Assembly (NCBI RefSeq): GCF_003574315.2 | Contig: NZ_AP025739.1 | Span: 3,782,001 to 3,846,000, forward strand | Source: Capsulimonas corticalis | Lineage (GTDB): Bacteria > Armatimonadota > Armatimonadia > Armatimonadales > Capsulimonadaceae | Direction of reading: 5' to 3' | DNA length: 64,000 bases | Shown here: positions 9,179 to 18,225 of the stretch, piece after piece | Numbering within the stretch: position 1 is the stretch's first letter | How the letters are laid out: each line of letters opens with the position of its first letter | Program-made: the position numbers and the translations under genes | Notes under the pieces: generated by a model | Database searches by the model: none | Told to the model about the DNA's origin: nothing | What the model saw: only the letters and a program-made list of their open reading frames with translations

Positions 9179-10231
9179 ATGCATCGCAGGCCAACTCAAG
9201 CAGACGTCGCTCGTCTCGCCGGCGTCTCCAAATCCACCGTCGGATTCGCGCTGAGCGACCGGTACGATATCGCCATTCCGGAGACAACAAGGCAGCGAGT
9301 GAAACGGGCGGCTCTGGAGATCAACTACCGGCCGAACCTGGCGGCGCGGGCGCTGACATCCGGTCGCATGAACGCGGTCACGATTGCGTTCCCCGGTTCG
9401 ATCCACTCGTACCACGCACGCGTCCTCGAAGCATTCGAATATCACTCCAACATGCATGGCTATCACTTGATCGCCAGCACCATCGGATCGCTCGACTCGC
9501 ACAAAAGCGGCCTGGACTTCTCGACTCTGCTGCACGGACCGAGCGACGCCGTGGTTCTGGTGGACGCGTTCGGCCACTATATGCCCGATGTCAATGAGAT
9601 ACTGTCCGGCCCAAAACCCGTGGTTTCGATGGGAATCACGTCGATCGATGGGATCGACAGCGTCCTCATCGACCTTAAGGCCGGGGGAGACGCCGCCTGC
9701 CGGCACTTGATTGATGGCGGCGCGCGGAATATAATGTATTTCGGGGTCAACTTGCCGCAGGCCGATATTCCCGCATATATAGCGAAATGCCTGGTCAGCG
9801 ATGACGCCGATCCGCGCTGCATCGCGTTTTGCCGCACCGCCGACGCGGCCGGCCTGCCGATCCATATGGTCGGCGGCGATCTGAACGACCGCCGCGCGAC
9901 GATCGAGACTTTGGAGGCGTATATCGCCGCGAACGGCTGCCCCGACGCTATCTTCTGCCACAACGACACGCTCGCGATCCGCGTCCACGGCGTCCTGCGC
10001 CGTCTGGGTTTTCAGATGCCGCGCGACGTGCGCCTAGTGGGCTGCGACGGGATTGAAGTCTGCGAAGACATCGAGCCGCCGGTCTCCACGATCAAACAGC
10101 CGGTCGAAGAGATGTGCAAGGCGGCCTGGGATTTCCTCCAAACGCGCCTCGCCGAGCCGGAGCGCCCGCGCCAGTTTGTGCGCATTGAGGCGCAGTTTCT
10201 GCCGCGCGCCTCTTCCACATCCACCCTCTAA
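9179..10231 (+). CDS. LacI-family transcriptional regulator
   Basis: A 350-residue repressor-type regulator. The N-terminal HTH (TQADVARLAGVSKSTVGFAL) and hinge helix (ARALTSGR) are followed by a periplasmic-binding-protein-like sensor domain with the usual FCHNDTLAI and VRLVGCDG motifs. It is a paralogue of the regulator at 45158-46198; both share the LSDRYD sequence after the HTH and the QP(V/I)(E/D)EMC segment near the end. The ligand is presumably a sugar but is not readable here. No hydrolase adjoins it directly; the neighbours are a DUF1559 gene upstream and a convergent sulfotransferase 12 bp downstream. ATG 9179 follows AAGGGA; TTG 9176 is also in frame. Confidence 0.88.
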   Translation: MHRRPTQADVARLAGVSKSTVGFALSDRYDIAIPETTRQRVKRAALEINYRPNLAARALTSGRMNAVTIAFPGSIHSYHARVLEAFEYHSNMHGYHLIASTIGSLDSHKSGLDFSTLLHGPSDAVVLVDAFGHYMPDVNEILSGPKPVVSMGITSIDGIDSVLIDLKAGGDAACRHLIDGGARNIMYFGVNLPQADIPAYIAKCLVSDDADPRCIAFCRTADAAGLPIHMVGGDLNDRRATIETLEAYIAANGCPDAIFCHNDTLAIRVHGVLRRLGFQMPRDVRLVGCDGIEVCEDIEPPVSTIKQPVEEMCKAAWDFLQTRLAEPERPRQFVRIEAQFLPRASSTSTL

Positions 10232-10243
10232 AACGCAGACCGA

Positions 10244-11062
10244 TTACACGCTGGCCTTGGAGCTGACCCGCCGCTTCTCCCATTGCCGGTCCATCAGCTG
10301 ATTGGCGTATTCGTAGAGTTGTCGATCGTATTCATTGGCCGCGTCGATCGCCGCAATGTATTCCGGGGGAAACTCTCCCGAGGCGCGGTAACGATTTTGA
10401 ATCGAACGGCCAGGCGCGACGTTTTCCACGGGGGGCGTTTCGGGCGCCGGAATATTCAAAAAGTCGCAAATCAAATCCAGCGATTCTGAAAATCGCTCCA
10501 CCGTTCCTACCACCGCCATCGTGTCCAGCCGCCGTTTGGCGCGCTCCAAAATCTCCTCCATAGTCTGCCCCTTCTGCGCGTCACGGAGCAGGAACCCATA
10601 GTCTTTCTCGCTTGGCTTACCCAGGAAGGGATTGAGATCGACATCCACGCCCAGGCTTCGGGTTTGAAAATTGCCCATGACGGAGGTGGTGTGCGGTTTC
10701 GTCCAACCATCACGGAATTTACGGCGCATCCACCGGGGAGCGATCCACCAGACGCCGCGAAGTTTGCGCTCCCAGTCTCGCTCCGCATGCAGAAGATGGG
10801 AGATCGAGCGTTCACAGGGATCGCGCAGCAGGGTGATTGTCGCGATATTGCGATCCAGCAAGCTATAGAACGATGTCCCAAAATGCCCTGTATAGCAGCG
10901 GTATTGCTGTATCCGATCCCGATCCATCCGCACGATATGATTCCACTGATGAACGTGAAGCCGCTCCTGCACGGGATACGCGTCGCGGATCATGGCCGCC
11001 AGGGAAGACCCGGCCGTTTTCGGGATATGCAGGAAGTAGATGTCAGGCGGGCTGGGCGTCAT
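10244..11062 (-). CDS. Sulfotransferase-family protein
   Basis: A 272-residue cytosolic or membrane-associated enzyme that would move sulfate from PAPS to a glycan. The 5'-phosphosulfate-binding loop is FLHIPKTAGSSL (10-21), and the 3'-phosphate-binding segment is LLRDPCERSISH (78-89) with the conserved Arg and Ser. It is the last gene of the minus-strand glycan operon, 18 bp after the UbiA-like gene, which suggests that the exported polymer or its lipid carrier is sulfated. The acceptor is an inference. It converges with the LacI gene. Confidence 0.8.
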   Translation of the reverse strand: MTPSPPDIYFLHIPKTAGSSLAAMIRDAYPVQERLHVHQWNHIVRMDRDRIQQYRCYTGHFGTSFYSLLDRNIATITLLRDPCERSISHLLHAERDWERKLRGVWWIAPRWMRRKFRDGWTKPHTTSVMGNFQTRSLGVDVDLNPFLGKPSEKDYGFLLRDAQKGQTMEEILERAKRRLDTMAVVGTVERFSESLDLICDFLNIPAPETPPVENVAPGRSIQNRYRASGEFPPEYIAAIDAANEYDRQLYEYANQLMDRQWEKRRVSSKASV

Positions 11063-11080
11063 AGCGGATGCCGTTATTCC

Positions 11081-12145
11081 TTAACTGTTGTGTGTGAGCC
11101 GCCGCCATCGATGAATGATACGCGATAGCACTCTCCATCGCAGGATATGCGCCACATGCGAGATCATGAGCCAGCCAGGGGCGGGGAACAGCAATAACTG
11201 CGCGGCGAGGAGCACCCATGCCCCCTGTTCTACGCGCGCGTATTCGAGCAGATAGGCGACCGGAAAGAAAAATTGATAGTATTCCAGCATCGCGAACCGG
11301 AAGTTCACGGCTGGAGCCACAATGGTGACGTTTGCGGCGAGGTATCGGGTGCGCAGCCACTCTAACGCGACATAGAACGCGAGCAGTATCCACGCGATGG
11401 AGGATCCGCTGAGGACCAGGATGACTCCGAAGGCGCAAAGTTCGATCGGAAATACGATCCGCTCGCCCAAACGGCGCAGGAAGACGGGGTCGCGCCGTGC
11501 GCCCAAAGTCGCCGTTCCCGTAACGCGGTCGTTCCGCGCGTCATCGAGCTGATGCCAGAGGGTGCTCCGCAGGCCGAAGGCGATGGCCCAAACCGACATT
11601 CCGCCGATCCACACGGCGGGCGCGGGACCTCCCTTGGGAGCGATCAGTACGATGGTAAGCAGCGCGAACAAAAGATGCTCGCCCACCGCGAGGCACAGCG
11701 CCCCCCAGACGCCCCGCTCCTTCAGGCGGACCGGAGGGAGGGAGTACGCGGTGAATAGGAGCCACATCGATAAGTAGAGGAGGAGCGCCGCCAGATTGTG
11801 ACGCAGCAGAAACGCCGTCGCCGTCATGCTCGCCAGGACCGCCGCTAGCGTCGCCCGCTGACCGGCCGGCGACAGCCGCATCATCCCGGTCGTTTTTCCG
11901 GCCAGACGATCCTCGCGCTGATCCAGCAGATCGTTGAAGATGCTGGCGAAGATGGCGCAAGTGATCCCGGCCGCCATCAGAAGCAGCAGGGGGCTCCAGA
12001 GATTGTGCGCTGGAATATGCAGGCGCCATGCGAGCGCGTAGGCGACGCCCAGCGGGAATGTCAATTTGGAGTCCCACCAATCGCGCGCGCGAATCAAGGC
12101 AAGAAAATCCCGGCCGGACTGCATGGCGTTATCCCACTGTTTCAT
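11081..12145 (-). CDS. UbiA-family prenyltransferase-like membrane protein
   Basis: A 354-residue protein with about nine hydrophobic segments. The first Asp-rich motif is NDLLDQRED (71-79), matching the UbiA NDxxDxxxD pattern; the second is DDARNDRVTG (around 208-217). UbiA enzymes transfer a polyprenyl group, or in DPPR synthase join phosphoribose to a polyprenyl phosphate. Its position inside a polysaccharide export operon makes a lipid-carrier role more likely than quinone synthesis, but this is inference. Its start overlaps the end of the upstream ABC ATPase gene by 17 bp, indicating translational coupling. Confidence 0.72.
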   Translation of the reverse strand: MKQWDNAMQSGRDFLALIRARDWWDSKLTFPLGVAYALAWRLHIPAHNLWSPLLLLMAAGITCAIFASIFNDLLDQREDRLAGKTTGMMRLSPAGQRATLAAVLASMTATAFLLRHNLAALLLYLSMWLLFTAYSLPPVRLKERGVWGALCLAVGEHLLFALLTIVLIAPKGGPAPAVWIGGMSVWAIAFGLRSTLWHQLDDARNDRVTGTATLGARRDPVFLRRLGERIVFPIELCAFGVILVLSGSSIAWILLAFYVALEWLRTRYLAANVTIVAPAVNFRFAMLEYYQFFFPVAYLLEYARVEQGAWVLLAAQLLLFPAPGWLMISHVAHILRWRVLSRIIHRWRRLTHNS

Positions 12146-13460
12146 TGCGGCTCAATTCCTGCGCTTCGGTTTCGCGCTCCTCCAAGGACGTGTCGCCGAT
12201 ATGATTTACCATTTGAGCCCAGTTTGCGCTCAAGTGTACGATGCCGTTCCGATACGCCATCAGGTTTCCTTGCGGATCGGAATGGCCGTGGACTTCAAAG
12301 ATCACCCCGGCGTCCTGATAGCCCTTCCATCCCAGCACGATGCCGCTGTCTCGCGTCACCACGGATACGCAGAGGTGGTAAATGCCGGACGCGAGCGGAA
12401 ACGGATCGATCCGGCAAAGAAATTCATTGCGCCCCGGAGTCATGCGGTAACCGCTGTCTGCAAAACCTCCGATGTGCGTCGCCACCGGGAAGATCCCGCG
12501 GCTCCCAATCTCCACGCTGCACAGAACGGCCTCCGTGGTCTCGGAAGAATCGCAAACGATGCGGATCTCGACGGGATCGCCCGGGTAGATCCGGTCCCCG
12601 TCCGCGCCGATCACCTCAATGCTCTCGATTCGGACGAGCTCGTCGCAGGAACGATCGTCCGTCGTGGGCGCAGACGCCTTGTCTTCGAGGGATTTCCGGT
12701 CGCGCTCATGCGCCAGCGCCGTGTAGGCGTGGAGCGCCTCCGGAGTCGTCCCCGAGATGATCGCTTCGCCGCGATCCATCACCACGCATCGGTCGCACAT
12801 CGATTGAATCGTGTAAATATCGTGAGACGCCATGAGAATAGAGCCTCCGGCATCGATATGGTTCTTGAGAAAGCGGGCGAATTTGTTGCGAAAGCGCAGG
12901 TCGCCGCCGCTCAGCGCCTCGTCCACGATGAATAGGTCCGGCTTGAGCTGCGAGTAGATCGCGAACGCCAGGCGCGCCCGCATGCCCAGGCTATAGGACC
13001 CCACGGGGGCGTCCGCGAATTCCCCTAGTTCTGAATAGCCGACGACCGCTTCGATCGCCGCGTCGATATCCAGCGCGGACATGCCGTGGAGCGATAACTG
13101 GCTGCCGATGTTTTCGCGTCCCGTCTGCACGGGACTGAGACCGCTCTGATGGTCCATCGTCACCACGAGATCGGTATACAGCGAGATCGAGCCGAGGGTG
13201 GGGCGCAGGACGCCGCTCACGAGGTTGATCAGGGTGCTCTTGCCCGCGCCGTTGTGGCCGATCAGTCCGACGACCTCGCCGCGCGCAACCTGCATATTCA
13301 CATCGCGCACGGCCCAGAACTCGCCGGGGCGCAGCGCATCGCCTGGCGCGCGGCCGCAAATGTCGCTCCAGATGTCGCGCATCGCGTACGCCGCGGCGCG
13401 CCTGGGATCCCGGCAGTAGCGTTTCGAAAGATGATCGATTTCGAGAAGGATGTCATTCAT
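12129..13460 (-). CDS. Wzt-type ABC transporter ATP-binding protein for polysaccharide export
   Basis: A 443-residue ATPase subunit. It has Walker A GHNGAGKST (68-76), a signature in SYSLGMRARLAF (about 154-165) and Walker B LFIVDEALSGGD (about 176-187), where the family often has YSSGM in the signature. After residue ~270 comes a C-terminal beta-sandwich of the Wzt type (RIESIEVIGADGDRIYPGDPVEI), which in known systems recognises the modified non-reducing end of the glycan. It pairs with the permease gene 4 bp upstream in the operon. It drives export of an undecaprenyl-linked glycan across the inner membrane. Confidence 0.88.
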   Translation of the reverse strand: MNDILLEIDHLSKRYCRDPRRAAAYAMRDIWSDICGRAPGDALRPGEFWAVRDVNMQVARGEVVGLIGHNGAGKSTLINLVSGVLRPTLGSISLYTDLVVTMDHQSGLSPVQTGRENIGSQLSLHGMSALDIDAAIEAVVGYSELGEFADAPVGSYSLGMRARLAFAIYSQLKPDLFIVDEALSGGDLRFRNKFARFLKNHIDAGGSILMASHDIYTIQSMCDRCVVMDRGEAIISGTTPEALHAYTALAHERDRKSLEDKASAPTTDDRSCDELVRIESIEVIGADGDRIYPGDPVEIRIVCDSSETTEAVLCSVEIGSRGIFPVATHIGGFADSGYRMTPGRNEFLCRIDPFPLASGIYHLCVSVVTRDSGIVLGWKGYQDAGVIFEVHGHSDPQGNLMAYRNGIVHLSANWAQMVNHIGDTSLEERETEAQELSRNETVG

Positions 13461-13464
13461 GGAG

Positions 13465-14310
13465 TTACTTCAGAAATCGCTCCACAATAAAGGGACGGCT
13501 GACCCGGCAGAACAGGGCGCCAAAGAGAAAAAGAGCAACCGATATAACGACGCTCGCGGCGAGCGCGCCGCCATGTCCGGCGGGGTCTCCGTAAGTAAAC
13601 GCCCGCGCCGCCTCGAAGACCGAGGTCAGGGGATTGAGACGGTAGATCTGGTGCAGTCCGGAGCTGGACGGGACCTGGACAAAGACCGGGGTCAGCCCGA
13701 AGAGGATCCAGGGAAAGAAGGTCATGATATGATCGAGGTCGGGCTTCAAGGCGCTGGCGGGAGCGAACAGGAGTCCCAGTCCCGAACCCAGCACGCCGAC
13801 GGCGGCGACGCCCAGCAATCCCAGCGGGAGCGCCGCCGTCGGCGGGGTGTGAAAAATGACCGCGAAGATGGCGAGGACCGCCAGCTTGATCCCCAGGCCG
13901 ACCGCGTTATCGGCCGCGCCCGCCAGGATCAGCCCTTCCGTCGCCGTCTTTTGACGCCCCAGCAAGTGGCGGTTGCCGCTGAAGAGGTTTCGCTGCGTGT
14001 TGAATGTCTCCAGAAATGTCTGCGCCAGCATTAAGCCGAACACCGCGTAAAACTGGGGCGGCGTGGATGATCCGGTGTGCGCCAGCGGCAGGCCGCGTTT
14101 GCCGAATGTCAGCAGCGCCGCCGCCACGGGCGGCGCGACCGCCCAGAGCAGCCCCAGGGAAGAGTATCGATACCGTTGGGCGATCGTCTGCTGAAACCAG
14201 CGGCGGGCGGTCTCCCGCGAGGCAAGCAGGTCTGCGGCGGCGTCCCGCAGAAATTGGCGCGGACGCCGTAACGGGCTTTCGGCGGAATAGACTTTCGCGG
14301 GAAGGGACAA
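13465..14310 (-). CDS. ABC-2-type permease for polysaccharide export (Wzm-like)
   Basis: A 281-residue integral membrane protein with about six hydrophobic segments. It has the cytoplasmic N-terminal stretch typical of Wzm/TagG permeases (FQQTIAQRYRYSSLGLLWAV) and a C-terminal LNPLTSVFEAARAF segment before the last helices. It forms the channel with the ATPase encoded 4 bp downstream. The GT2 gene lies 21 bp upstream. Confidence 0.85.
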   Translation of the reverse strand: MSLPAKVYSAESPLRRPRQFLRDAAADLLASRETARRWFQQTIAQRYRYSSLGLLWAVAPPVAAALLTFGKRGLPLAHTGSSTPPQFYAVFGLMLAQTFLETFNTQRNLFSGNRHLLGRQKTATEGLILAGAADNAVGLGIKLAVLAIFAVIFHTPPTAALPLGLLGVAAVGVLGSGLGLLFAPASALKPDLDHIMTFFPWILFGLTPVFVQVPSSSGLHQIYRLNPLTSVFEAARAFTYGDPAGHGGALAASVVISVALFLFGALFCRVSRPFIVERFLK

Positions 14311-14331
14311 TTTCCGTTTCCTTTGCGCGCG

Positions 14332-15354
14332 TTATGGCCGCTTCGCTGTTTCCAGGACGGCCTGTCGCCGGCGGCGCACCTGCGAGGATGTGCTGTGTTT
14401 GCGGCTTCGAACCTCGCGTACGCACTTCAGCACGATCCCGGGGAAGAGCAAGAAGGCAAACAGCATGCAGCCGATCGCTCTGATGAGGAGACCGGGGACG
14501 ACGGCGATATTGCGCTCCGCCAGCTCCCACCTTGCCAAAACAAGCTGGTAAAACGCGAGGCGGGCGTAGTACCAGGATCGTTCGGAGGCGCTCATCATCG
14601 GGGCGAAGCGCTTCAGCAGAATATGAAAGTCATGCACGCAGAGATAGCGTTTGACGTCTTTGCTGCTTCGCTGGTCGCAGATGTTGTCGCCAAAGACGCG
14701 CTTTCGCCAGCGGGGATGGGAGGAAACGGCGACGCGGCGCGGTTTGGATAACACCAGGCCCAGCAACAGATCCCAGTCGTCGGCGATCTTCAGGTCTTCA
14801 GCCCAGCCGTTCTCCAGCAGCTCACGCGGCAGGAGGAAGGACGACGAGGGCGAAATGCAGGCGTCCACATAGATGGCGCGCGCCTGTTCCGGCTCCATGA
14901 TCAGCCAGCCCTTTAGCTCCGTTTCCCGGTAATGGCGCCAGCCGTAGATCTCCTCGAAATTGCTGACGAAGGACTCGCCATCCGCCGTCTGCCCCTTCCA
15001 ATTCGAGAAGACGAAATCGGCCTTGAGCGTGCGCAGCGCGCGCAGGCTGCTTTCCAAAAAGTCCGGATCCCAGAGATCGTCCGAGTCCAGCGAGCAGATA
15101 AAAGCGCCGTCGGCGTGGCGCAGGCCAAGGTTTCGCGCGGCGCCCTGTCCCCGGTGCTCCTGGCGCACGTAGAGGACATCCGTCGCCCGGGACATGATTT
15201 CGGCGGTGTTGTCGTCTGAGCCGTCGTCGGCGACGATGATCTGGACGTGCGGCCACGTCTGCTGGCGAACGCTCGCCACGGCCTGGAGAAGCAGCGCGGA
15301 GCGATTATAGGTGGGGATAATGACCGATACGAGATCGGCGTTAGAGTCGGCCAT
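14332..15354 (-). CDS. Family 2 glycosyltransferase
   Basis: A 340-residue GT-A fold enzyme: VSVIIPTYNRS (9-19), VADDGSDDNT (41-50), the DSD metal and nucleotide-sugar site in CSLDSDDLWD (87-96), and an ADDWDLLL acceptor-side motif. A hydrophobic helix near residues 300-320 anchors it to the membrane. The open frame extends upstream, but the family N-terminus begins at ATG 15354, which overlaps the end of the GT4 gene by 14 bp. It probably adds a sugar during assembly of the exported glycan. Confidence 0.87.
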   Translation of the reverse strand: MADSNADLVSVIIPTYNRSALLLQAVASVRQQTWPHVQIIVADDGSDDNTAEIMSRATDVLYVRQEHRGQGAARNLGLRHADGAFICSLDSDDLWDPDFLESSLRALRTLKADFVFSNWKGQTADGESFVSNFEEIYGWRHYRETELKGWLIMEPEQARAIYVDACISPSSSFLLPRELLENGWAEDLKIADDWDLLLGLVLSKPRRVAVSSHPRWRKRVFGDNICDQRSSKDVKRYLCVHDFHILLKRFAPMMSASERSWYYARLAFYQLVLARWELAERNIAVVPGLLIRAIGCMLFAFLLFPGIVLKCVREVRSRKHSTSSQVRRRRQAVLETAKRP

Positions 15355-16672
15355 GGGAAGTCGCCTCCGTTCGCGTTTGATTGAGCGCCAGCGCCAGCTT
15401 TTCCGCAAACTCGTCGCCCGGGCTCTCGGGGACCAAAAGCCGGATGCGTTTTGCGGCTTCCCGTCCGATCGCTTCCCATTCGTCGCGCCGGCTCCAGGCG
15501 CGTTCCAGCACATCGTCCAGCGAAGCCGCGTCCGTTCCCCGGGCGAGGAATCCTGTCTCGCCGTCGTCAACGACTTCTCCGCTGCCGCCGGCGTTGGTGA
15601 CGATGGGCGGCCGGCCGCACATCATCGCCTCCACCACCACCAGCGGAAGGCCCTCGGCGCGCGAGGGCAGCACCAGAGCGTGGTGCTCGCTCCAGACGGA
15701 CAGGATATCGTCCGTAAAGCCATGAAAGACGACATTGCGCAGGTCCAGCATCTCCGCCGCGCGCTCCAGCGCCTCACGGTGAATGCCCTGCCCGTAGAAG
15801 TTCACCTCCAGATCGCGCCGCCGCCACTTTTCCTGCGCCAGCACGTCCAGCAGGCTGTCCTGACCCTTTTCCAGGACGAACAGTCGAGCAATGCAGGCAA
15901 GTCGAAAATGTCCGGAAGCTGTTTCGGGATATGGCGGCGGCGCGCCGCCGGCGGTCAAAAAGGGATTTCGTACGACCTCCGCGTTCGGAAGCTTGCAGGC
16001 GATTTGCCGCTCCGTCAACGCTTGATTGTGGCGCGAGACGAAATACACGCGGCGGGCGTCCCGGTAGGAGAGCCGCATCTCCTCACGAACGAAATCTCCC
16101 GGCCAATTTAAGTCCGAGGCTTTCTGGCAAATCAGCACGTACGGAACGCCGAGCTTGCGGCAGGCGGCGGAGAAGTGAAGGCCGTCGAAATTCTCGCCTT
16201 GAGAGATCACGGCCAGATCGGGCGCCAGAGCCTTGAGCCGCCGCCCGAAGATGAACTGGTAAAGCCCCAGCAGGCGCTGCTTCCAGGACTGGGTAGGCGC
16301 TGGATGGCTTTGAGATCCATCAGATCCATGGGTTTTGTCCTGGCGCGGCGCGGCGGCTCGGAGCATCATTCCCAGGATGCGCCGGACGAGCGCAAAGGTG
16401 AGTTGAAGGTAGGAGGCGCCCAGGTAATCCTCGACCGAGACGCCCGAGGACAAAAGCTCCCGAATACGGGGGTGATCGCGGACCACCAGCGTCTTGCAGA
16501 CGGACACGCGATGGCCGTCGCTGGATAGGCGCAGCGCGGCTTGGGACCAGAGCTCCTCACTGCCGCCCCATGGCTCCGGGCAGGAGCTGAGGAAGAGAAA
16601 GCGCGAACTTGGACATGACGCGCGGGCAGTCGGCGTGACTGCCTCTGGAATAGAAGGGTGAGCTGAAATCAT
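15341..16672 (-). CDS. Family 4 glycosyltransferase
   Basis: A 443-residue GT-B fold transferase, first gene of the minus-strand glycan operon. The N-terminal domain has a GGSEELW motif, and the C-terminal domain carries the GT4 donor-site pattern ending in VLPSRAEGLPLVVVEAMMCG and PPIVTNAGGSGE. It likely adds a sugar from an NDP-sugar to the lipid-linked glycan on the cytoplasmic face. ATG 16672 was chosen because it begins the conserved portion; an upstream in-frame start at 16720 would add 16 residues lacking family character. The operon order is GT4, GT2, permease, ATPase, UbiA-like, sulfotransferase. Confidence 0.85.
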   Translation of the reverse strand: MISAHPSIPEAVTPTARASCPSSRFLFLSSCPEPWGGSEELWSQAALRLSSDGHRVSVCKTLVVRDHPRIRELLSSGVSVEDYLGASYLQLTFALVRRILGMMLRAAAPRQDKTHGSDGSQSHPAPTQSWKQRLLGLYQFIFGRRLKALAPDLAVISQGENFDGLHFSAACRKLGVPYVLICQKASDLNWPGDFVREEMRLSYRDARRVYFVSRHNQALTERQIACKLPNAEVVRNPFLTAGGAPPPYPETASGHFRLACIARLFVLEKGQDSLLDVLAQEKWRRRDLEVNFYGQGIHREALERAAEMLDLRNVVFHGFTDDILSVWSEHHALVLPSRAEGLPLVVVEAMMCGRPPIVTNAGGSGEVVDDGETGFLARGTDAASLDDVLERAWSRRDEWEAIGREAAKRIRLLVPESPGDEFAEKLALALNQTRTEATSHGRL

Positions 16673-16805
16673 GGTAATCCAAACACCGGCAAAGTCAACA
16701 AACAATCGGCGAGATCGCACTCACGGCTTCTGTAGACAATATACCGTGAATCCTACGGTTTGTACCGGCAATTTTTCCAGGAATTGCGCTCGGGCCCTCA
16801 AATGG

Positions 16806-16838
16806 AAAAACCCCATCCATTCGAGAGAATGGATGGGG
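16806..16838 (-). terminator. Rho-independent terminator of aroF
   Basis: A 12-bp perfect stem (16811-16822 with 16827-16838) with a GAGA loop, followed on the minus strand by five T residues (complement of 16806-16810). It lies 17 bp past the aroF stop and separates aroF from the glycan operon. Confidence 0.9.
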
Positions 16839-16855
16839 TGTATTGGAAGCGGCGA

Positions 16856-17878
16856 TTACATATAGCGGCCGACGGCTTCGACCACGGCGCGAAGCTCGGG
16901 CATCAGCTTCTCGAAGGCGGGGATGGTGATGCTCTGGGCGCCGTCCTTCAGCGCCTTCTCCGGGTTCGGGTGGACTTCCACCAGGACGCCGTCCGCGCCC
17001 ACGGCGGCGGCGGCTTTGCACATCGCCGGAACCATGGAGGAGCGCCCGGTGCCCTGCGAGGGGTCGATGATGACCGGAAGGTGGGAGAGCTCGCGGACGG
17101 CGAGGACCGCCGAGAGGTCCAGCGTGTTGCGGGTGTAGGTCTCGGAGGTGCGCACGCCGCGCTCGCAGAGCATAACGGCGTCGTTTCCGCCCTTGATGAT
17201 GTACTCGGCGGCCTGGAGCCACTCTTCGATCTTCGCGGACATGCCGCGCTTGAGCATGACCGGCTTCTTGACCTTGCCGACTTCGATCAGAAGATCGTAG
17301 TTCTGCATGTTGCGGGTGCCGATCTGGAGGATGTCCGCGTACTTGCAGACCAGATCGATATTGCCCACATGCATGACTTCGGTAATGATCGGCAGGCCGG
17401 TTTCTTCACGGGCCTGGGCCAGCAGCTTGAGGCCGTCCTCGCCCATGCCCTGGAAGGAGTAGGGGCTGGTGCTCGGCTTGAAGGCGCCGCCGCGAAGGAC
17501 GGTCGCGCCGCCGGCCTTGACGGCGCGGGCCGCCGTCATCAGCTGCTCTTCGGACTCAACGGTGCACGGGCCGGCCATCATGACGAAGCTGTTGTCGCCA
17601 ATGACGACGTCGCCGACTTTGACCTGACTCTTCTCGGGGCGGAATTCCTTGCTGGCGAAACGATACGGCTTCAAGATCAACACTGCTCTTTCGACGGAAG
17701 GAAGGGACTCGACTTGCTCCGCGACGCGGGCTTCGTCCTGAGTGGGCGCGCCGACTGCGGCGATCACCGTACGCTCGACGCCATAGATTGGGTGGATCTC
17801 GTAACCCCACTCCTGAAGCGCGCCTTCGACTTCACCAATCTGCTCTTTTGTGGCGTCGGCCTGCATTATCACGATCAT
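16856..17878 (-). CDS. aroF: 3-deoxy-7-phosphoheptulonate (DAHP) synthase, type I beta (AroF/KdsA-like)
   Basis: A 340-residue enzyme for the first step of the shikimate pathway, condensing phosphoenolpyruvate with erythrose-4-phosphate. Residues 1-70 form the small ferredoxin-like regulatory domain found in this subclass (Thermotoga/Geobacillus type). The barrel then shows [49 protein letters not shown] and [10 protein letters not shown], all standard for the family. A terminator follows. The start has GGAG about 12 nt upstream. Confidence 0.95.
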   Translation of the reverse strand: MIVIMQADATKEQIGEVEGALQEWGYEIHPIYGVERTVIAAVGAPTQDEARVAEQVESLPSVERAVLILKPYRFASKEFRPEKSQVKVGDVVIGDNSFVMMAGPCTVESEEQLMTAARAVKAGGATVLRGGAFKPSTSPYSFQGMGEDGLKLLAQAREETGLPIITEVMHVGNIDLVCKYADILQIGTRNMQNYDLLIEVGKVKKPVMLKRGMSAKIEEWLQAAEYIIKGGNDAVMLCERGVRTSETYTRNTLDLSAVLAVRELSHLPVIIDPSQGTGRSSMVPAMCKAAAAVGADGVLVEVHPNPEKALKDGAQSITIPAFEKLMPELRAVVEAVGRYM

Positions 17879-17990
17879 TGTGCGAAAATCTCCATGTTGA
17901 TATTAGGACGATGCCCCGTCGCCTTCGCCCTTGTCCTTAAGAATTTAAAATAGCCTTCAAATCCACCCACGGCCTTCGGGCGACCCCTTG

Positions 17991-18225
17991 CAAACCCACC
18001 CCGGCCCTTCGGGCCACCCCTCCCGCCGACGGGAAGGGTGATTTCAGAGCGTGTTATCGCAGGCGGCCTTCGTCAGAGGCAATCTTATCAACCCTTCCCG
18101 TCGGCGGGAGGGGTGGCCCGCAGGGCCGGGGTGGGTTTGCCCGGGAGCATGCGAAACGCCGGGTTAGATTTGCCCGGGAGCACGCGAAGCGCCGGGGTGG
18201 GTTTGCCCAGGGTTTGCGTGAGAAA
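17991..18225. repeat. Large inverted repeat plus 33-bp tandem repeat between aroF and hisC
   Basis: Arm 1 (17992-18042) and arm 2 (18087-18138) are about 50 bp each and complementary except for one mismatch and one indel. Each contains the sub-palindromes GGCCCTTCGGGCC and CCCGCCGACGGG. The loop is ~44 bp. Directly after arm 2 follow 2.7 copies of a 33-bp unit beginning TTTGCCCGGGAGCA (copies start at 18136, 18169 and 18202). This is a dispersed-looking intergenic element in a 347-bp gap; I see no gene in it. Confidence 0.8.

Noticed and set aside
16673-16805. Promoter for the glycan operon
   Set aside because: Minus-strand TTGACT and TATATT words occur, but none pair at an acceptable distance, so I do not assign a promoter.
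16760-17953. 397-codon plus-strand open frame
   Set aside because: Antisense to the DAHP synthase gene and runs through its terminator.
17991-18225. Possible CRISPR array
   Set aside because: The 33-bp units are directly adjacent with no unique spacers, and the rest is a single inverted repeat; no cas genes are present.
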